Shown here piece after piece: positions 1 to 10,342 of a stretch of 64,000 nucleotides of DNA (position 1 is the stretch's first letter; each line of letters starts with the position of its first letter). This stretch comes from Hypomyces perniciosus (Eukaryota; Ascomycota; Sordariomycetes; Hypocreales; Hypocreaceae): assembly GCA_008477525.1 (NCBI GenBank), contig SPDT01000007.1:5332001-5396000 (forward strand), written 5' to 3'. The position numbers and the translations under genes are program-made. Under the pieces are notes generated by a model. That model did not search any database, was not told the origin of the DNA, and worked only from the letters and a program-made list of their open reading frames with translations.

Positions 1-253
1 ATAATCGAACAGTTCGTTTAGTAGGAGGCGAGAGACGAAACCAGCAGGCGGTGACCATTCTGCCGCATCCAATTCACCATAGCCAAGCGCAGACCCCGAC
101 CCAGTCGGAGCTCGGCATAGTTCAATATCAATCAACTCTCACGCCAAACTTACGGCCACATTTGAGAAGAGAAGGGAGCTGGGAAGACAGAGACAGTAGT
201 ATCTTGCGGCCTTTCACATCACCGCCTCTGAATTCGCATCTAAAACCCCCTCA
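1..253 (+). promoter_or_regulatory. Upstream region and likely 5' leader of the CMC1 gene
   Basis: No gene is recognised here. The stretch lies directly upstream of the CMC1 start codon at 254 and probably holds its leader and core promoter. An open frame that starts inside it overlaps CMC1 out of frame and shows no family resemblance. Confidence 0.4.
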
Positions 254-844
254 ATGGCCGCAATGGCCCCCGGAACCCCCAACGTCCCTCAAGAGCGCCT
301 CGGCATGCCCTCTCGGAATCCGTTACCTCTGTCGACCTCACAGGAGACGCAAGTGCGAGATATATACTATGCTAAAGTGCGCAAACTATGTGCCGACGAG
401 ATCAAAGGTAAGGAGCGCAAGACATGGCGACGAGAGGCGGTTGGGATGTCGGTGGCATGATCCCCGACTGCCCCCTCCGCAGTTTGTCCTTTGCAGTTTC
501 TGGTGTCATTGTGCTAAACGTGAGATGTAGCATTCGCCGAATGCGCCCTCGGTCGAACATTTACCGTCTCGTTCGCATGCCGCGAACAGCACCGCGCCAT
601 GAACGGGTGTATGAAACTCAAAGCCACACAAGCAGAACACGACGCCGCGCGAGAGGAATGGTTCGCCCTGCGATTGGAGCGCCAGAAACAGCGAGAGCGA
701 AAGGCCAGGATGGCGGCTGCCCAAGAGGAGTTTATGCGCGAGTGGTGGGGGTTGCCGGAACATGTGCGCTTGTCGAAGCAGCGCGAGATGGAGAAGAGAG
801 GGGAGAAGATACCCGCCGCCAAGCCAGAGAGCAGCACGAAATGA
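254..844 (+). CDS. CMC1: COX assembly mitochondrial protein (Cmc1-type twin CX9C protein)
   Basis: Small intermembrane-space protein of the Cmc1 family, which binds copper and helps assemble cytochrome c oxidase. Exons are 254-407 and 531-844, joined by a 123-nt GT-AG intron, giving 155 residues. The splice creates the diagnostic twin CX9C: Cys46-x9-Cys56 and Cys68-x9-Cys78. Neither exon alone shows both motifs, which supports the splice. In the family these cysteines form two disulfides inside a helical hairpin after import through Mia40. The tail from about residue 85 is charged and helical, rich in Arg, Glu and Gln, longer than in yeast. An alternative start at Met4 (263) is equally plausible. 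The downstream neighbour, the oxidase gene, ends at 1089 on the other strand. The family call is firm; the distinction from Cmc2-like relatives rests on the N-terminal spacing and is slightly less sure. Confidence 0.88.
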
Positions 845-1088
845 GAGCCGGGAGTTTTTAGAAAACGTGAAGAAGAGAGGGAGAAGATGGTTAGACCTTC
901 AGGAGGTGGGTTTGGTATTGGCGTTTTTGGGGGGACTTGCATGAAAAAATTTCGCATCTACACTCTGTTGCGCATATATGAGAGACAATGGTGGAGGAGT
1001 GCCTGTACGCATATATCCTGGAGGGGACTCTGTTTGTATGATTATGAAGGCGAAAGGATGCTAACGAATCAAAGAAGACCAAGATAAA

Positions 1089-2340
1089 TCACTGCTTGAC
1101 CAACTCCAGGACTGTCTCTGCCACGCCCCACGAGAGTTCAAAGCCCCTGCCGCCGAGACCATACGCATGAACAACAGCTCTACCACCAGCACCATCTTCC
1201 AGTCCCTTGACCTCGCCCGCCGGTATTTCCTCCCTCTCAAGCCTAAGCCCACCACGGCGGGTCGGCCTCCGTCCCACAATATCACCCAGGGGGCGGAGGG
1301 GGCCATCGGCTACAATAGGGGGGTACGTTGCTGCAAACGCGGAGAGCAAGCGGGCCCGTGTTTCGGGGCTCGGGTCCGTTTCCCAGTTATCTGGTTCCTT
1401 AGTACCGCCGATGATAGTGCCGCCATGGAAGCTGCGGGGCACGGAGAATGTCCATGAGCCGTCGGCGTTTTGGCGGGTGACGGTTGCGTCGCAGGAGTTT
1501 GCCACGAGGCAGGTTTGGCCTGCAAATGATGAGTACGAGAAGACAAGAGGAGAGCGAGGGTGAGTTGTGGAGGTTATGCAAGAGGGAAATAAAATGAAAT
1601 GTTACCTCGTGTAGGAAATGCGGCTGGGTCGTTGAATCCTGCTCCAGAGCAGTTGATGATGGTTTTCACACCGGGAAGTGACTTGATCAAAAAGGCTTCG
1701 TGCAAGTTGCTGAGTTCCTTGACCATAATTTTACCACCCAAGAGGTGGAATTGTCTGAGGAGAAAAGAACAATAGACCATTGGGTTGACACACCAGGTCT
1801 TATACTCGCACCCCCAAGTCACTTTGTCATCTGGAAACTCCTTACTGTCCAAGAGTCGAAACTCTACCAATCCAAGTTCACTCGCCTTCTCCTTAGTCAA
1901 GTCCCTATGTACGGGAGGAGGGTTTTCGAAATACTCTATACCCTTCAGGAATGTGATGCCAGCCTCCGCGTACTTCTTGACTGTCTCGTCCATGTAGTGA
2001 TAGGTAGTTAGAGACATGGCGTGCTCACGCTCTGAGGCTGGGTCAGTGGGGAGAACCCAGCGGTTGTGAGCGCCGCCCCATTGAGAGGCATAATTGATGA
2101 GGGCGCGTTTATCCGCAGTTTCATATGGCGTGGGGAAGTCTCGGGCGACGATGGCAACTTGATAGCCTGCGCGCTGGAGGCGGAGGGCAGCGCTGAGACC
2201 GATGACTCCAGCACTGAAAGAGAAGAGAGTGAGTTGTTGTTGCCCTTTTTTTTTCACGGAGATTTGAATATCTGAGAGCAATTTGGCGTTGCTGTTATTA
2301 CAGTAACTAAGACTTACCCGATCACGATGATTTCTGCCAT
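1089..2340 (-). CDS. D-amino-acid oxidase family FAD-dependent oxidoreductase
   Basis: Flavoenzyme that oxidises D-amino acids to 2-oxo acids with release of ammonia and hydrogen peroxide. Exons on the minus strand are 2318-2340, 1606-2213 and 1089-1519, giving 353 residues. The first splice completes the Rossmann FAD motif GAGVIG at residues 8-13. Near the C-terminus residues 326-344 match the DAO signature (VVHAYGLGGRG followed by five residues, then GVA). A segment SVPRSFHGGTIIGGT lies in the substrate-site half, as in DAO and D-aspartate oxidase. The sequence ends in LVKQ, so a canonical SKL-type peroxisomal signal is not visible, although many family members are peroxisomal. D-amino-acid against D-aspartate specificity cannot be settled by eye. 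It lies tail-to-tail with CMC1. Confidence 0.92.
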
Positions 2341-3580
2341 GTTTCTTGTTGGGATTATTGATAAAGTGCTGGAGATTTATCAATGTTTAGATTTGGCCTA
2401 TATATGGCACAACGCTTTTCAGTGATTCAAATATCTGCCAGACTGATAAACATGACGGGATTTATTCAATAAGCTGACAGACATATGACAATGTCCAGGG
2501 CATCATAGTGTCAATGCGGTGATCTTCCGCAGTCGGGTCCGAGGCTCGGAGGCTACAAGCGGGGGTGGGGAAGTACCGCAGCGTCCAACTCACGAAGCAA
2601 GAAACGTCGCCAGGCATTTTCAAAGATCTTGAGCATCCTCGAAGAACATGTATCAGCCAGTCTTCAATTTAGCCAGTCAACTCCTTGACCGTTTTGTGGG
2701 GGGATAATAGGATAACACTACTATAACGTACCTAGTTGTGCAGTACGGAGTATCAGACAGCTTACATAATACCCGTGACAAGAAATCAGAAGAGCAGGGG
2801 AAAAACTTCAGCAACTTTTCCTTCAGGCCTCATTATCATCCTCCAGCAGATCGCGATGCCTCATTCTCCTTCACTCTCCTCAAAATTTTCCTCCACATGC
2901 ATCACAACCTTCGGTATGACCCCCCTGCAAAACATCCATGTTAAGCGCCATCAGGACGGGACCAACACCGAGAACCCACCAATGTGCACCCAACCTTTTC
3001 GCGCCAGTGCTCTGAATGGTTCCATTGTTTCCCCTCAGCAGCCTGGAACTATGCGCCCTTGGCGCTTAGAAGCACGCCAATGCAATGTGATGCGATACCC
3101 TATTGGTCCGCTCCAGTATCGCTACCATGTATCCAGGACGATGCTATTTTCGGGCTCTTACAAGCTGCCTTCGTCCGCTTGGACTCGACCACGATGTCTG
3201 TCCAAAGGCGCTTAATAGATTGATTCGATGGCGCGATCTTCGAGACTCAGCTTTACCTGGCAGACTCTTCCCCCACTGCACAAGGTTTGGTGCTGGAAAA
3301 AGAGCCGTTTTTATATCTTGCCTTGCCGCGCTGTTCCATCTTTGCCAATACAAAGTCATACTATCTCCTCTTTCGTTTTCGCTTCCGTCTTGCTGGTATC
3401 CTAAGGCTCGTCCCAACCAACAGACAATGCATCGATAGCAGGATCTCGACGTTGGCTCTACTTGTTTGATACCCTGTCTTTGTGTCTTGTTTCTCGTTCC
3501 CCACACCATCGTCACTGTACATTCATCACCAACACTTCTTCTGTGAAGAAGCTGATCTCCAGATTGAGTACAGGTGAACC
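2341..3580. other. Intergenic region between the divergent oxidase and hypothetical-protein genes
   Basis: Shared upstream region of two divergently transcribed genes. It contains one copy of the dispersed motif (TACGGAGTA at 2744-2752). Open frames up to about 160 codons run through 2736-3640, but they are low-complexity, show no family motif and end close to the ATG at 3581. I read the region as promoter and leader DNA. Confidence 0.5.
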
Positions 3581-5494
3581 ATGGCCTCACACCAGCCATC
3601 CGGTGGTGCCAGTTTCTCTCTGTTCCCCAACCCAAACACTTCTAAACCTCGACCTGTGACGCGCAGCAACAATCACACACCCCGATCTCGCCGCTCGGAG
3701 TCTCGTGAGCGGAGAGTGCCAACACCACAGCAGCATCAGGAAAGGCATGCTCCTGCGCCGTATACTTCTTCACCCAACATAGACTCCTCTCCATCTTGCT
3801 CCTCATCGCCACCAGCTCCTTTATCGTCCCCTCCCCAGGATGGCAGGCAAACGCCCCAACAGGGGGCATTCACCCTATTACAGTTTGAACCTCCCCACCG
3901 AGATGCTCCCGACCAAGCGTCGGCGGATGGCACTCAGCCAGTTATGACACCCGAGGAACAACAAGACGCGCTTGGCTTGGGATACGGTCATGTCCCGGTC
4001 CAACAACCCCGGCTGACCATTGAAATCCCTGGGCGGACAGAAACCGCCTTTTCGCAAGCTCAAACCTTGGTCCATTCTAATAGTGGTCGTTCAAGAAGCT
4101 CCATTGCCAAATATCCTCTACCCGACGGACCGTACGCTGGACAGCAGCCGCAGTCCCTGCGATCCATGTTCCCAACATATAACCCTGATCTGTCCCTGGA
4201 TCAGCAGAACTACGGTCCGACTCAGCTGAGTCCTTCTCGGGTACCCAGGGCGATAATCAGCCGACAGAGCTATTACGAAGATGTCGATAATGCTCCAGAA
4301 CGTCCAGCTATCCGAAGTCCCGGTTACAGAGTCCCCAACAGATCACACAATCCCCCGGCTATCCCAAAAACCTGCACTACCGATCAGCTAAGGGATCTTT
4401 GGAAGGTCACCAACGGGTGGAGGGCTCCTGGTTCTGAGGGTCGCGTCTATTGCTTAAAATTGACGCGGCAAAGTGATGCCCCCGTCTACACCCTTTCTTC
4501 GGCTTCACAACCTTTCTACAACCTTCGGCTCGACCCCACTTCCGCCTCCGCCTATGTGTCTCTCACCAGACATGACCCCAGCAAAGCTTACAAGGTTCCT
4601 AAGGCTGGATCGCATTCTTCAACCACTGGCAGCATTCTCAATGGCGCAATTGGCGGTAGTGCTCGAGGTTCTGAGAGCAAGTATTGGCAAGAGGCCCTAT
4701 CTACAACTCTTGAGGAGGAATCCCGCAAACACCTTCCTAACGGCGGCCTCGTCGCGCTTCTTATGCCACATACCGCGACAAGAATAGCCGTGGAAAGGTC
4801 GGACGATCCCCTTTCCGTTGCAGCTGCAGAAAGGGAATATGCCCGGCTTGTCTGGGATGATGATAGTGCAAGTCACTACCTTGTGCACCCAGCCCTGGCG
4901 ACGCCATTCTGCGTTACGGTAGAGAATTGTCCAGCATGGTCCCGTGTTGAGTATACTCTTGAGCACCACGAGTCACCCCAACACCTGGCCAAGTTGACGC
5001 GTGATGGTACCGGTGCCGGATGGCTGGAGATCGATACAAGTATTGCCTCGAAAATCGAGTCATTTTACATTGTCGATGTGGCTGTGGCAGCTCTACTTCT
5101 TGTTGCAGCCGCGGATGATAGGAAGTCTCCTGCTGCTGTAGCCGAGATGTTTGAGGCTCCGCCCATGCCAGAGCCACCTAAGCAAGCCCGAAGCAGCCTT
5201 AGCAGCGCGCTGAGCCGGCACCGTGACGATGATGAAGGGAAGAAAAAGAGCAAGAAAAAGAAGGACAATAAGCGTCCACGGATGGAGCAGTTTGAGATTG
5301 ACCTTGAAAGCCAGAATGAGAGTCTGAGCAAGAATAGCAAGAAGTCGGATGAGAAGCGGCCATTTGGACTACGCGTTGTGATCAAGCTGGCCGAGGCCCT
5401 TTTCAAAGGTTTTGTTGGGTTGTTAACGATTGTGTTCACATGTTTTATGGGGGTGGTAAAGGTGTTTTATAGATGCGTGGGATCTAAATACTAA
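3581..5494 (+). CDS. Hypothetical fungal protein with disordered N-terminus and C-terminal membrane segment
   Basis: Intronless 637-codon gene of unknown function. Residues 1 to about 260 are rich in Ser, Pro, Gln and Arg and look disordered. Residues about 265-515 look folded, with alternating hydrophobic segments, and contain Trp-rich stretches such as DLWKVTNGWRAPG. A lysine-rich patch follows (KKKSKKKKDNKRPR, around 553-568). The last roughly 40 residues are a strongly hydrophobic helix flanked by basic residues, suggesting a tail-anchored or C-terminally anchored protein with its bulk in the cytosol. I see no catalytic motif and no S-adenosylmethionine site. The long conserved-looking frame, the good start context and the absence of introns support a real gene. 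It ends about 350 bp before the U3 snoRNA gene on the same strand. Confidence 0.82.
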   Translation: MASHQPSGGASFSLFPNPNTSKPRPVTRSNNHTPRSRRSESRERRVPTPQQHQERHAPAPYTSSPNIDSSPSCSSSPPAPLSSPPQDGRQTPQQGAFTLLQFEPPHRDAPDQASADGTQPVMTPEEQQDALGLGYGHVPVQQPRLTIEIPGRTETAFSQAQTLVHSNSGRSRSSIAKYPLPDGPYAGQQPQSLRSMFPTYNPDLSLDQQNYGPTQLSPSRVPRAIISRQSYYEDVDNAPERPAIRSPGYRVPNRSHNPPAIPKTCTTDQLRDLWKVTNGWRAPGSEGRVYCLKLTRQSDAPVYTLSSASQPFYNLRLDPTSASAYVSLTRHDPSKAYKVPKAGSHSSTTGSILNGAIGGSARGSESKYWQEALSTTLEEESRKHLPNGGLVALLMPHTATRIAVERSDDPLSVAAAEREYARLVWDDDSASHYLVHPALATPFCVTVENCPAWSRVEYTLEHHESPQHLAKLTRDGTGAGWLEIDTSIASKIESFYIVDVAVAALLLVAAADDRKSPAAVAEMFEAPPMPEPPKQARSSLSSALSRHRDDDEGKKKSKKKKDNKRPRMEQFEIDLESQNESLSKNSKKSDEKRPFGLRVVIKLAEALFKGFVGLLTIVFTCFMGVVKVFYRCVGSKY

Positions 5495-5789
5495 TGCAAC
5501 GATCACGACCTGATGACAAATGAATAAGGGAATAAACGATTCCAGCGTATTTTTTGCAATAAAAGGAATGATTCTTATTACTGCTTTTTGTCTTCGTGTT
5601 TTCGTAGTCGAAACTCAAGTGGGTAAATCCGATGTCGTTGATCTGATGCTCCGTACTTCATACTGGTAGTAGAAGGCTACCCTACAGATTTTTCCTGGGT
5701 TAGGGTTGACAGACTTGGGCCCCCACTCACGGCGTTCGGATTAAACGTCAAGCCAGTCAATCTGGACCCACAATCCTAGAAATCTTGGC
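5495..5789. other. Spacer between the hypothetical gene and the U3 promoter
   Basis: No gene is seen. The beginning probably holds the 3' untranslated region and polyadenylation site of the preceding gene (AT-rich around 5530-5590). The end leads into the U3 promoter. Confidence 0.5.
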
Positions 5790-5796
5790 TATAAAA
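5790..5796 (+). promoter_or_regulatory. TATA box of the U3 snoRNA gene
   Basis: TATAAAA lies 55 bp upstream of the inferred U3 5' end (GTCGAC at 5845). A TATA element at a fixed distance is usual for RNA polymerase II snoRNA genes of fungi. Its role here is inferred from position only. Confidence 0.6.
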
Positions 5797-5844
5797 TGTC
5801 GACTCGCCCGCCGCTGTTTAGACTTTTATTCTTTTCTTCTTCAC

Positions 5845-6174
5845 GTCGACAATACTTCAGTATGTGCACCCCTACAGCAGCCTCCTTCTCCTCTCGACTT
5901 CCCACGACTAACAATATCCCCAGGAGAATCATTTCTATAGTATTCGACTCTCTCTTGGTTCCCTAAAAGAGCCACAGAGCCCACCCTGGTTGATGAGCGC
6001 ATATCCTCGACACCCTAGAGTGAATCCCTTGGTCCTCTCGCCCTGTCCGCAAGGATGGCGGTAGTTGCTTTGTGCGGCTGCTGTATAGAGAGTTGCTCTT
6101 AATGATCTCGACCCTGTCCGTGGTCTGCCTTCGGGCGCATTGATAGGGTGGGTGTTGATGGACGTCTGACAGGC
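5845..6174 (+). ncRNA. U3: U3 small nucleolar RNA with an intron
   Basis: C/D-box snoRNA that guides early cleavage of the pre-rRNA in the SSU processome. It is recognised by resemblance to yeast U3 along its length. The 5' end GTCGACAATACTTCA (5845-5859) corresponds to the yeast start. Box A region AATCATTTCTATAG lies at 5927-5940, and AAAAGAGCCACAGAG follows in the 5' domain. Box C' is TGATGA at 5991-5996, box B AGAGTGA at 6017-6023, box C ATGATCT at 6102-6108 and box D GTCTGA at 6164-6169. An intron, 5860-5923, splits the 5' domain. It begins GTATGT, has CTAAC 10 nt before the CAG end, and is 64 nt long. Its position, just before box A, matches that of the yeast SNR17 intron. Mature length is about 266 nt; the exact 3' end is estimated from the yeast terminus. 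Confidence 0.95.
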
Positions 6175-6658
6175 GTGTTTTCTATTCTTTTCATTGCTGC
6201 GCGAGGCTAGCCTTGGCTGTGAAGAAGAGACTTCTATATCTTCTGTTGGTCTTGCTGATGTAAATCAACTCAACACTGCGCGTCGCGTTTTCTACCAATG
6301 GTCGCGTCTGCGAAAAATCTTCTATGAAGTCATGACTGACTTGCTCATTCAACTCCACTTATACCATAGCTGTAGTCGTCCATGTATTTCATATCCGCAG
6401 ACGCACCGCATAATCTCACGCAGTTGGATCCATCACTAAGTGAATTTTGTATAACACCATTGCTAGGTAGTAGTATGATATTATCTAAGTGCAAGTTCGG
6501 TCACACGGACATCTCCGCCACATGGCTTACAAACTACGTATTTCGACCATTTATCTTGATTGTATACGTACATAGCTGATATCAACACAGCAATACCAGT
6601 TCATTTAATTATTAACGCCTAAAACATGAGGAAAATCCGCTCTTCGTTTCTTCCTGCT
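6175..6658. other. Spacer between the 3' ends of U3 and UTP11
   Basis: No gene is recognised. The two flanking genes converge here, so it should contain the U3 3'-end processing region (a T-rich stretch begins at about 6178) and the UTP11 polyadenylation region. A Rnt1-type stem-loop cannot be confirmed by eye. Confidence 0.45.
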
Positions 6659-7541
6659 CTACCGCTTCCTCCGCCGCACCATGATCTTCTTTCCTCTCCT
6701 CGTATGTCCGCCCGATGTGGCAGTCTTGGCCATCTTTGCTCGCTGTATCTCGAGCTCCCTCTCAGCGTTGGCCAGGGTCTTGACCTTTTTGCGTGAATGC
6801 TCGAGTTGTCGCTGGAGTCTGCGGAGGGATTTTTCTCTTTCGGATTCTTCGTCTTTTCCTTCTTCGTTGCCAGAGCCCTTGATGTTTCGTCCTTTCTCCC
6901 CGTCATCGTCCTGTTCCATTTGTGATTGTAGGACCTCTTCTCTTTCTGCTTCGTCATCGAGGAAGACGATTTTCCGTGGTGCCTTGGGCTTGCTTGGCCT
7001 AGCCAATCCACCATCCTCTTCATCTTCATCGTCGTCATTGTCATCATCTTCATCTTCATCCAAACGATGAAGACCCCTCGTCAAAACAACCTGCTCCTCA
7101 AGCCTTGCCAGCTCTTTCACAGAGACCTGCTTCATCGTCCGAACATACCCCAAATCCTGTGTCTTCAGAAGTCGCACCGTATCCAAATCCATGCTCTTGT
7201 TCCCGCGATCGCCCTCCACGGTGCCCGACCACTTCCTCCCGGACTTGATTCTTGAACCGGGTCCCTTGCGGGACATCATGCCGAAGTAGAATTCATCCTC
7301 GTTGCGCTCGGCTGCCTTGTCGCGGAGCGATTTGAGCTGTGCTTTTTTCTTCTTGTAGTCCTTTGCACGGAGAGAGTAGTCCTATAGTACGATGGGATCA
7401 GCGCATTTGTCTTCTAGCGGAATTCGATTCGAGAGGTTTTCGAACCTTATGCTTCTCAAGAAGACCGAGACGGCGCCGTTCAAGAGGTTGGGCGCGCTCC
7501 CTGTGGGGACGCCTATCTACGGCGCTGCGCAAGGAAGACAT
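6659..7541 (-). CDS. UTP11: U3 small nucleolar RNA-associated protein 11 (Utp11)
   Basis: Component of the nucleolar SSU processome, required for 18S rRNA maturation. Exons on the minus strand are 7446-7541 and 6659-7381, giving 272 residues. The short first exon encodes the family N-terminus ([20 protein letters not shown]). The second continues with the conserved [19 protein letters not shown] and the hallmark segment [12 protein letters not shown]. The family extends through [19 protein letters not shown]. An acidic Asp/Glu run, encoded by a GAT/GAA simple repeat at about 7012-7065, makes the middle longer than in yeast or human (about 250 residues). The C-terminus is a basic coiled coil ending in RRRKR, a likely nucleolar signal. 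The intron donor is the unusual GTTCGA. It converges on the U3 snoRNA gene, its functional partner. Confidence 0.95.
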
Positions 7542-8045
7542 ATTGGCGAACGGGCTTCAGCCGTCAATTTAGACAAAGAGCTTGGCCTTGCAAGATTGAA
7601 GTGTCGATGATGCTAAGGCGGCATGGTGGTTGGAGGGAAGGCGGCAGAATTTGAGATTTTTGGCGGTGAGGCCGTCTGTGGCTGATGCAACTGTGGCACT
7701 AGCTTCAGTACTACTACTACTACTACTAGTACTTCGTAGTGGGGTTAAAATATTTCCTAAGCGGGAACTTGGTCACAGCAGAATAAGTTATCAAATCTCA
7801 TGGATACAAACTGAAAATCGTGTGTTAAGAACGGAGTAGGATTGATGATTGAGTAACATAATATTTATTTTTCTAAATTCTGCTTTACATGGTTGGGTGA
7901 TGTGGTATTATACAGGGAAGTGTCGTGATATATAGTATGGCCCAGCGTACTGGATATGATAATCTCGGGTTCTTACAAATCTTCCGCCTAGAATCTAAAC
8001 GAGAATCCATATAACTGATCAAAAAGATAGGCTGATTTTGTATTT
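7542..8045. other. Spacer upstream of UTP11 and downstream of the Asp-tRNA synthetase gene
   Basis: No gene is seen. It contains a run of ACT triplets (about 7709-7728) ending in the dispersed motif TACTTCGTA at 7730-7738. The left half is the UTP11 promoter; the AT-rich right half probably holds the polyadenylation site of the synthetase gene. Confidence 0.5.
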
Positions 8046-10342
8046 TTACACACGCCGTGATGTTTTCTCCTCGATCAATAAGTGGATCTTTCGCCCAGAG
8101 GGACGGTTTCCAGAGCGAAGCTGCAGGCCGTACGGCGCGAGTTGCTCATTGCTGAGCTTACTCGGGGACTGTACAAAGGGGTCCTCTCCCTTCATAGTCT
8201 TCGGAAACGCGATGACGTCTCGCACAGTTGGTGTGCCTGTCATCAAGGCTACAAGCCGATCGAATCCGAGAGCAAAACCGGCGTGGGGCGGGCATCCCGA
8301 ACGGAGTGCCTGGAAGAGGTGGGAGAAGTCCTTGATCCTCTGGTTATTCATCTTGAGGACATCTCTCATGATGAAATCCTGGATTTCTGCCATATGGTTA
8401 CGCACACTGCCCCCTCCAATCTCGATGCCGTTAAGTACTAGGTCATAGGCGGCACTCTTGGCTTGCAAGGGATCAGTGAAAAGCAACTCCAAATCTTCCT
8501 GTGAGAGAGGAGCGGTAAAAGGATGATGAGCAGCAGAAATTCCCGCCGCACCGCCCTGTCCAGGTTCTCCCTCCTCCACTGGTTTGAACATGGGGAACTC
8601 CGTTACCCAGACAAATTGGAGGGATCCTGGCTCACCAAGCCGTGGGGTTTCCATGTAGCCTGCATCAACGAGAGCCTTCCATAGCGTACTTCGAAGCTCG
8701 CCGATCTTGGTTGAACCAGCACAGTATTGTCCAGCGGGTTTCTCTCGCGCTTGGAAGACGACAAGATCTCCATCATTGAGACCCTTGCCACCTGAAAGCA
8801 GATCCAAAACTCTTTCGTATTCGAAGCCTAGAGAAGAAAAGCCGCTCAGAGGCTTGCTAGAGTCGTGAATCAGAACTTGGGGTTTGCCCTCAGGATTCTC
8901 ACCAAGCGAAGAAGGTAGATCATCCATGAACTTATTGACAAACTTGCGAGCTTCTGAGGGTGAGCAGTTCTGTAGTGGGAATGTGAAGGCTTCTATCAGA
9001 GGGTCGGATAGATGTGTTATCATGCCGACGAAATTTCCGAAAGGCTCGATATCTTGAATGGCGTGTATCTAAAAATGTCAACTTCGGAACTTTGATGATG
9101 AGAATTGGACCTACCCGTAATGGTATCCGGAGGTCCGGTTTATCGGAGCCATATGCAGCAATACTGTCCGCAAAAGTAATGCTAGTGAACTGGTGGGCAA
9201 CGTGTTCACCGGTCGTTGGAGGGCCATCAGGGATATCAGCTACGACAGGAATCATTTCCCCCCGAATATCCTTGTAACTGTGTGCTGGCCGAAGAGCAGC
9301 TAAAGCCTTCAGTATGATGTCGTTGATATCTCGTTGCACCGTATGCGTATTAGCAAAGGCCCATTCCATATCAAGCTGGGTAAATTCGTTAGCATGCATA
9401 TGCGATAAAAGCTTTGGTTCCATCTCGAACCTGTGAGAACTCGGGCTGTCTGTCGGCACGGAGATCTTCATCACGGTAGCAGCGTGCCCATTGCATATAG
9501 CGCATGATGCCGCTAGCCATGAGGACCTGCTTGTATTGTTGTGGGCTCTGGCTCAAAGCGTAGGCAGTGCCTTTTTGGCGAGTAGGGACTAGAAACTCTC
9601 TGGCTCCCTCTGGGGTGGATTTGAAGAGGGTTGGGGTCTCAACATCCACGAAGGCTTTTTCGAGAAGTCCTTCGTTGAGCATTCCTTTCAGCCATGATCT
9701 GAACTTGAGTCTAGCTTGCAACTCAGGATGGAAGCGAATTTGGAGGTGTCTTTTGGTTGGTGGGAACTGGACGTCGGGTGTTACAATGAGATCCTTGGGA
9801 ACGCTGTTGAGTGGTCGAATGCTATCAAGGTAAACCGTTCGTCTTGGGGCGCTCTCACTGTGAGACACATCAACCTTGTCCGCTGGCTCATGCTGTCTTA
9901 TACGGACGAGAACAGGACTGAAAGCTGGAACTTGACGAAAAGCCGAGTGAGCCTTATTGTCTCTCTCTGCACTAGAGCAGACCTGAATCACTTCACCAGA
10001 TGGCGTTGTGAGATCGGCAAATGAGAGGTGCTTCGAAACGTTACGTCTCTTGCCCAATAGGCCAACACATACGCCCTCGGAACCAATTTCAAGGGGGCCA
10101 TCGACGCCATGGTCTATTAATGGTTAGGGAGAAGTGTGCAAATACGTTGATAAGAGCCTACATCTGTTCCAAAGGTCTAACAATTCCGTCCGCCTCGATT
10201 GACTCTTTGACTCATCTTGAGCACCATGTGAATAAGAACGGAGAGCCCTAGACAAGGATTGCCGAGGAAATATCGGCGTTATAACACTTGAATGTGCACT
10301 TCGACGCAATGCGAGGCTGCAACGGCCAATATGAGGCCCCAT
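8046..10342 (-). CDS. MSD1: Mitochondrial aspartyl-tRNA synthetase
   Basis: Class II aminoacyl-tRNA synthetase that charges mitochondrial tRNA-Asp. Exons on the minus strand are 10162-10342, 9431-10113, 9115-9375 and 8046-9068, giving 715 residues. The N-terminus, starting at the ATG at 10342, is rich in Arg and Ser with few acids, as in a mitochondrial presequence. An anticodon-binding OB-fold follows. Motif 2 is [17 protein letters not shown], completed across the second intron to LDMEW. Motif 3 is [15 protein letters not shown] near residue 670. The bacterial-type insertion domain lies between motifs 2 and 3, including [12 protein letters not shown], which spans to the third intron. The bacterial-type architecture separates it from the cytosolic enzyme. 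The second intron has the unusual donor GTTCGA. It is divergent from the AP180 gene. Confidence 0.95.

Noticed and set aside
2736..3640. Overlapping frames on both strands upstream of the hypothetical-protein gene
   Set aside because: Composition is irregular, several frames compete, and the position fits a promoter and leader.
5845..6175. Reading the U3 region as a short protein gene
   Set aside because: No long frame is present, and every U3 box is in order.
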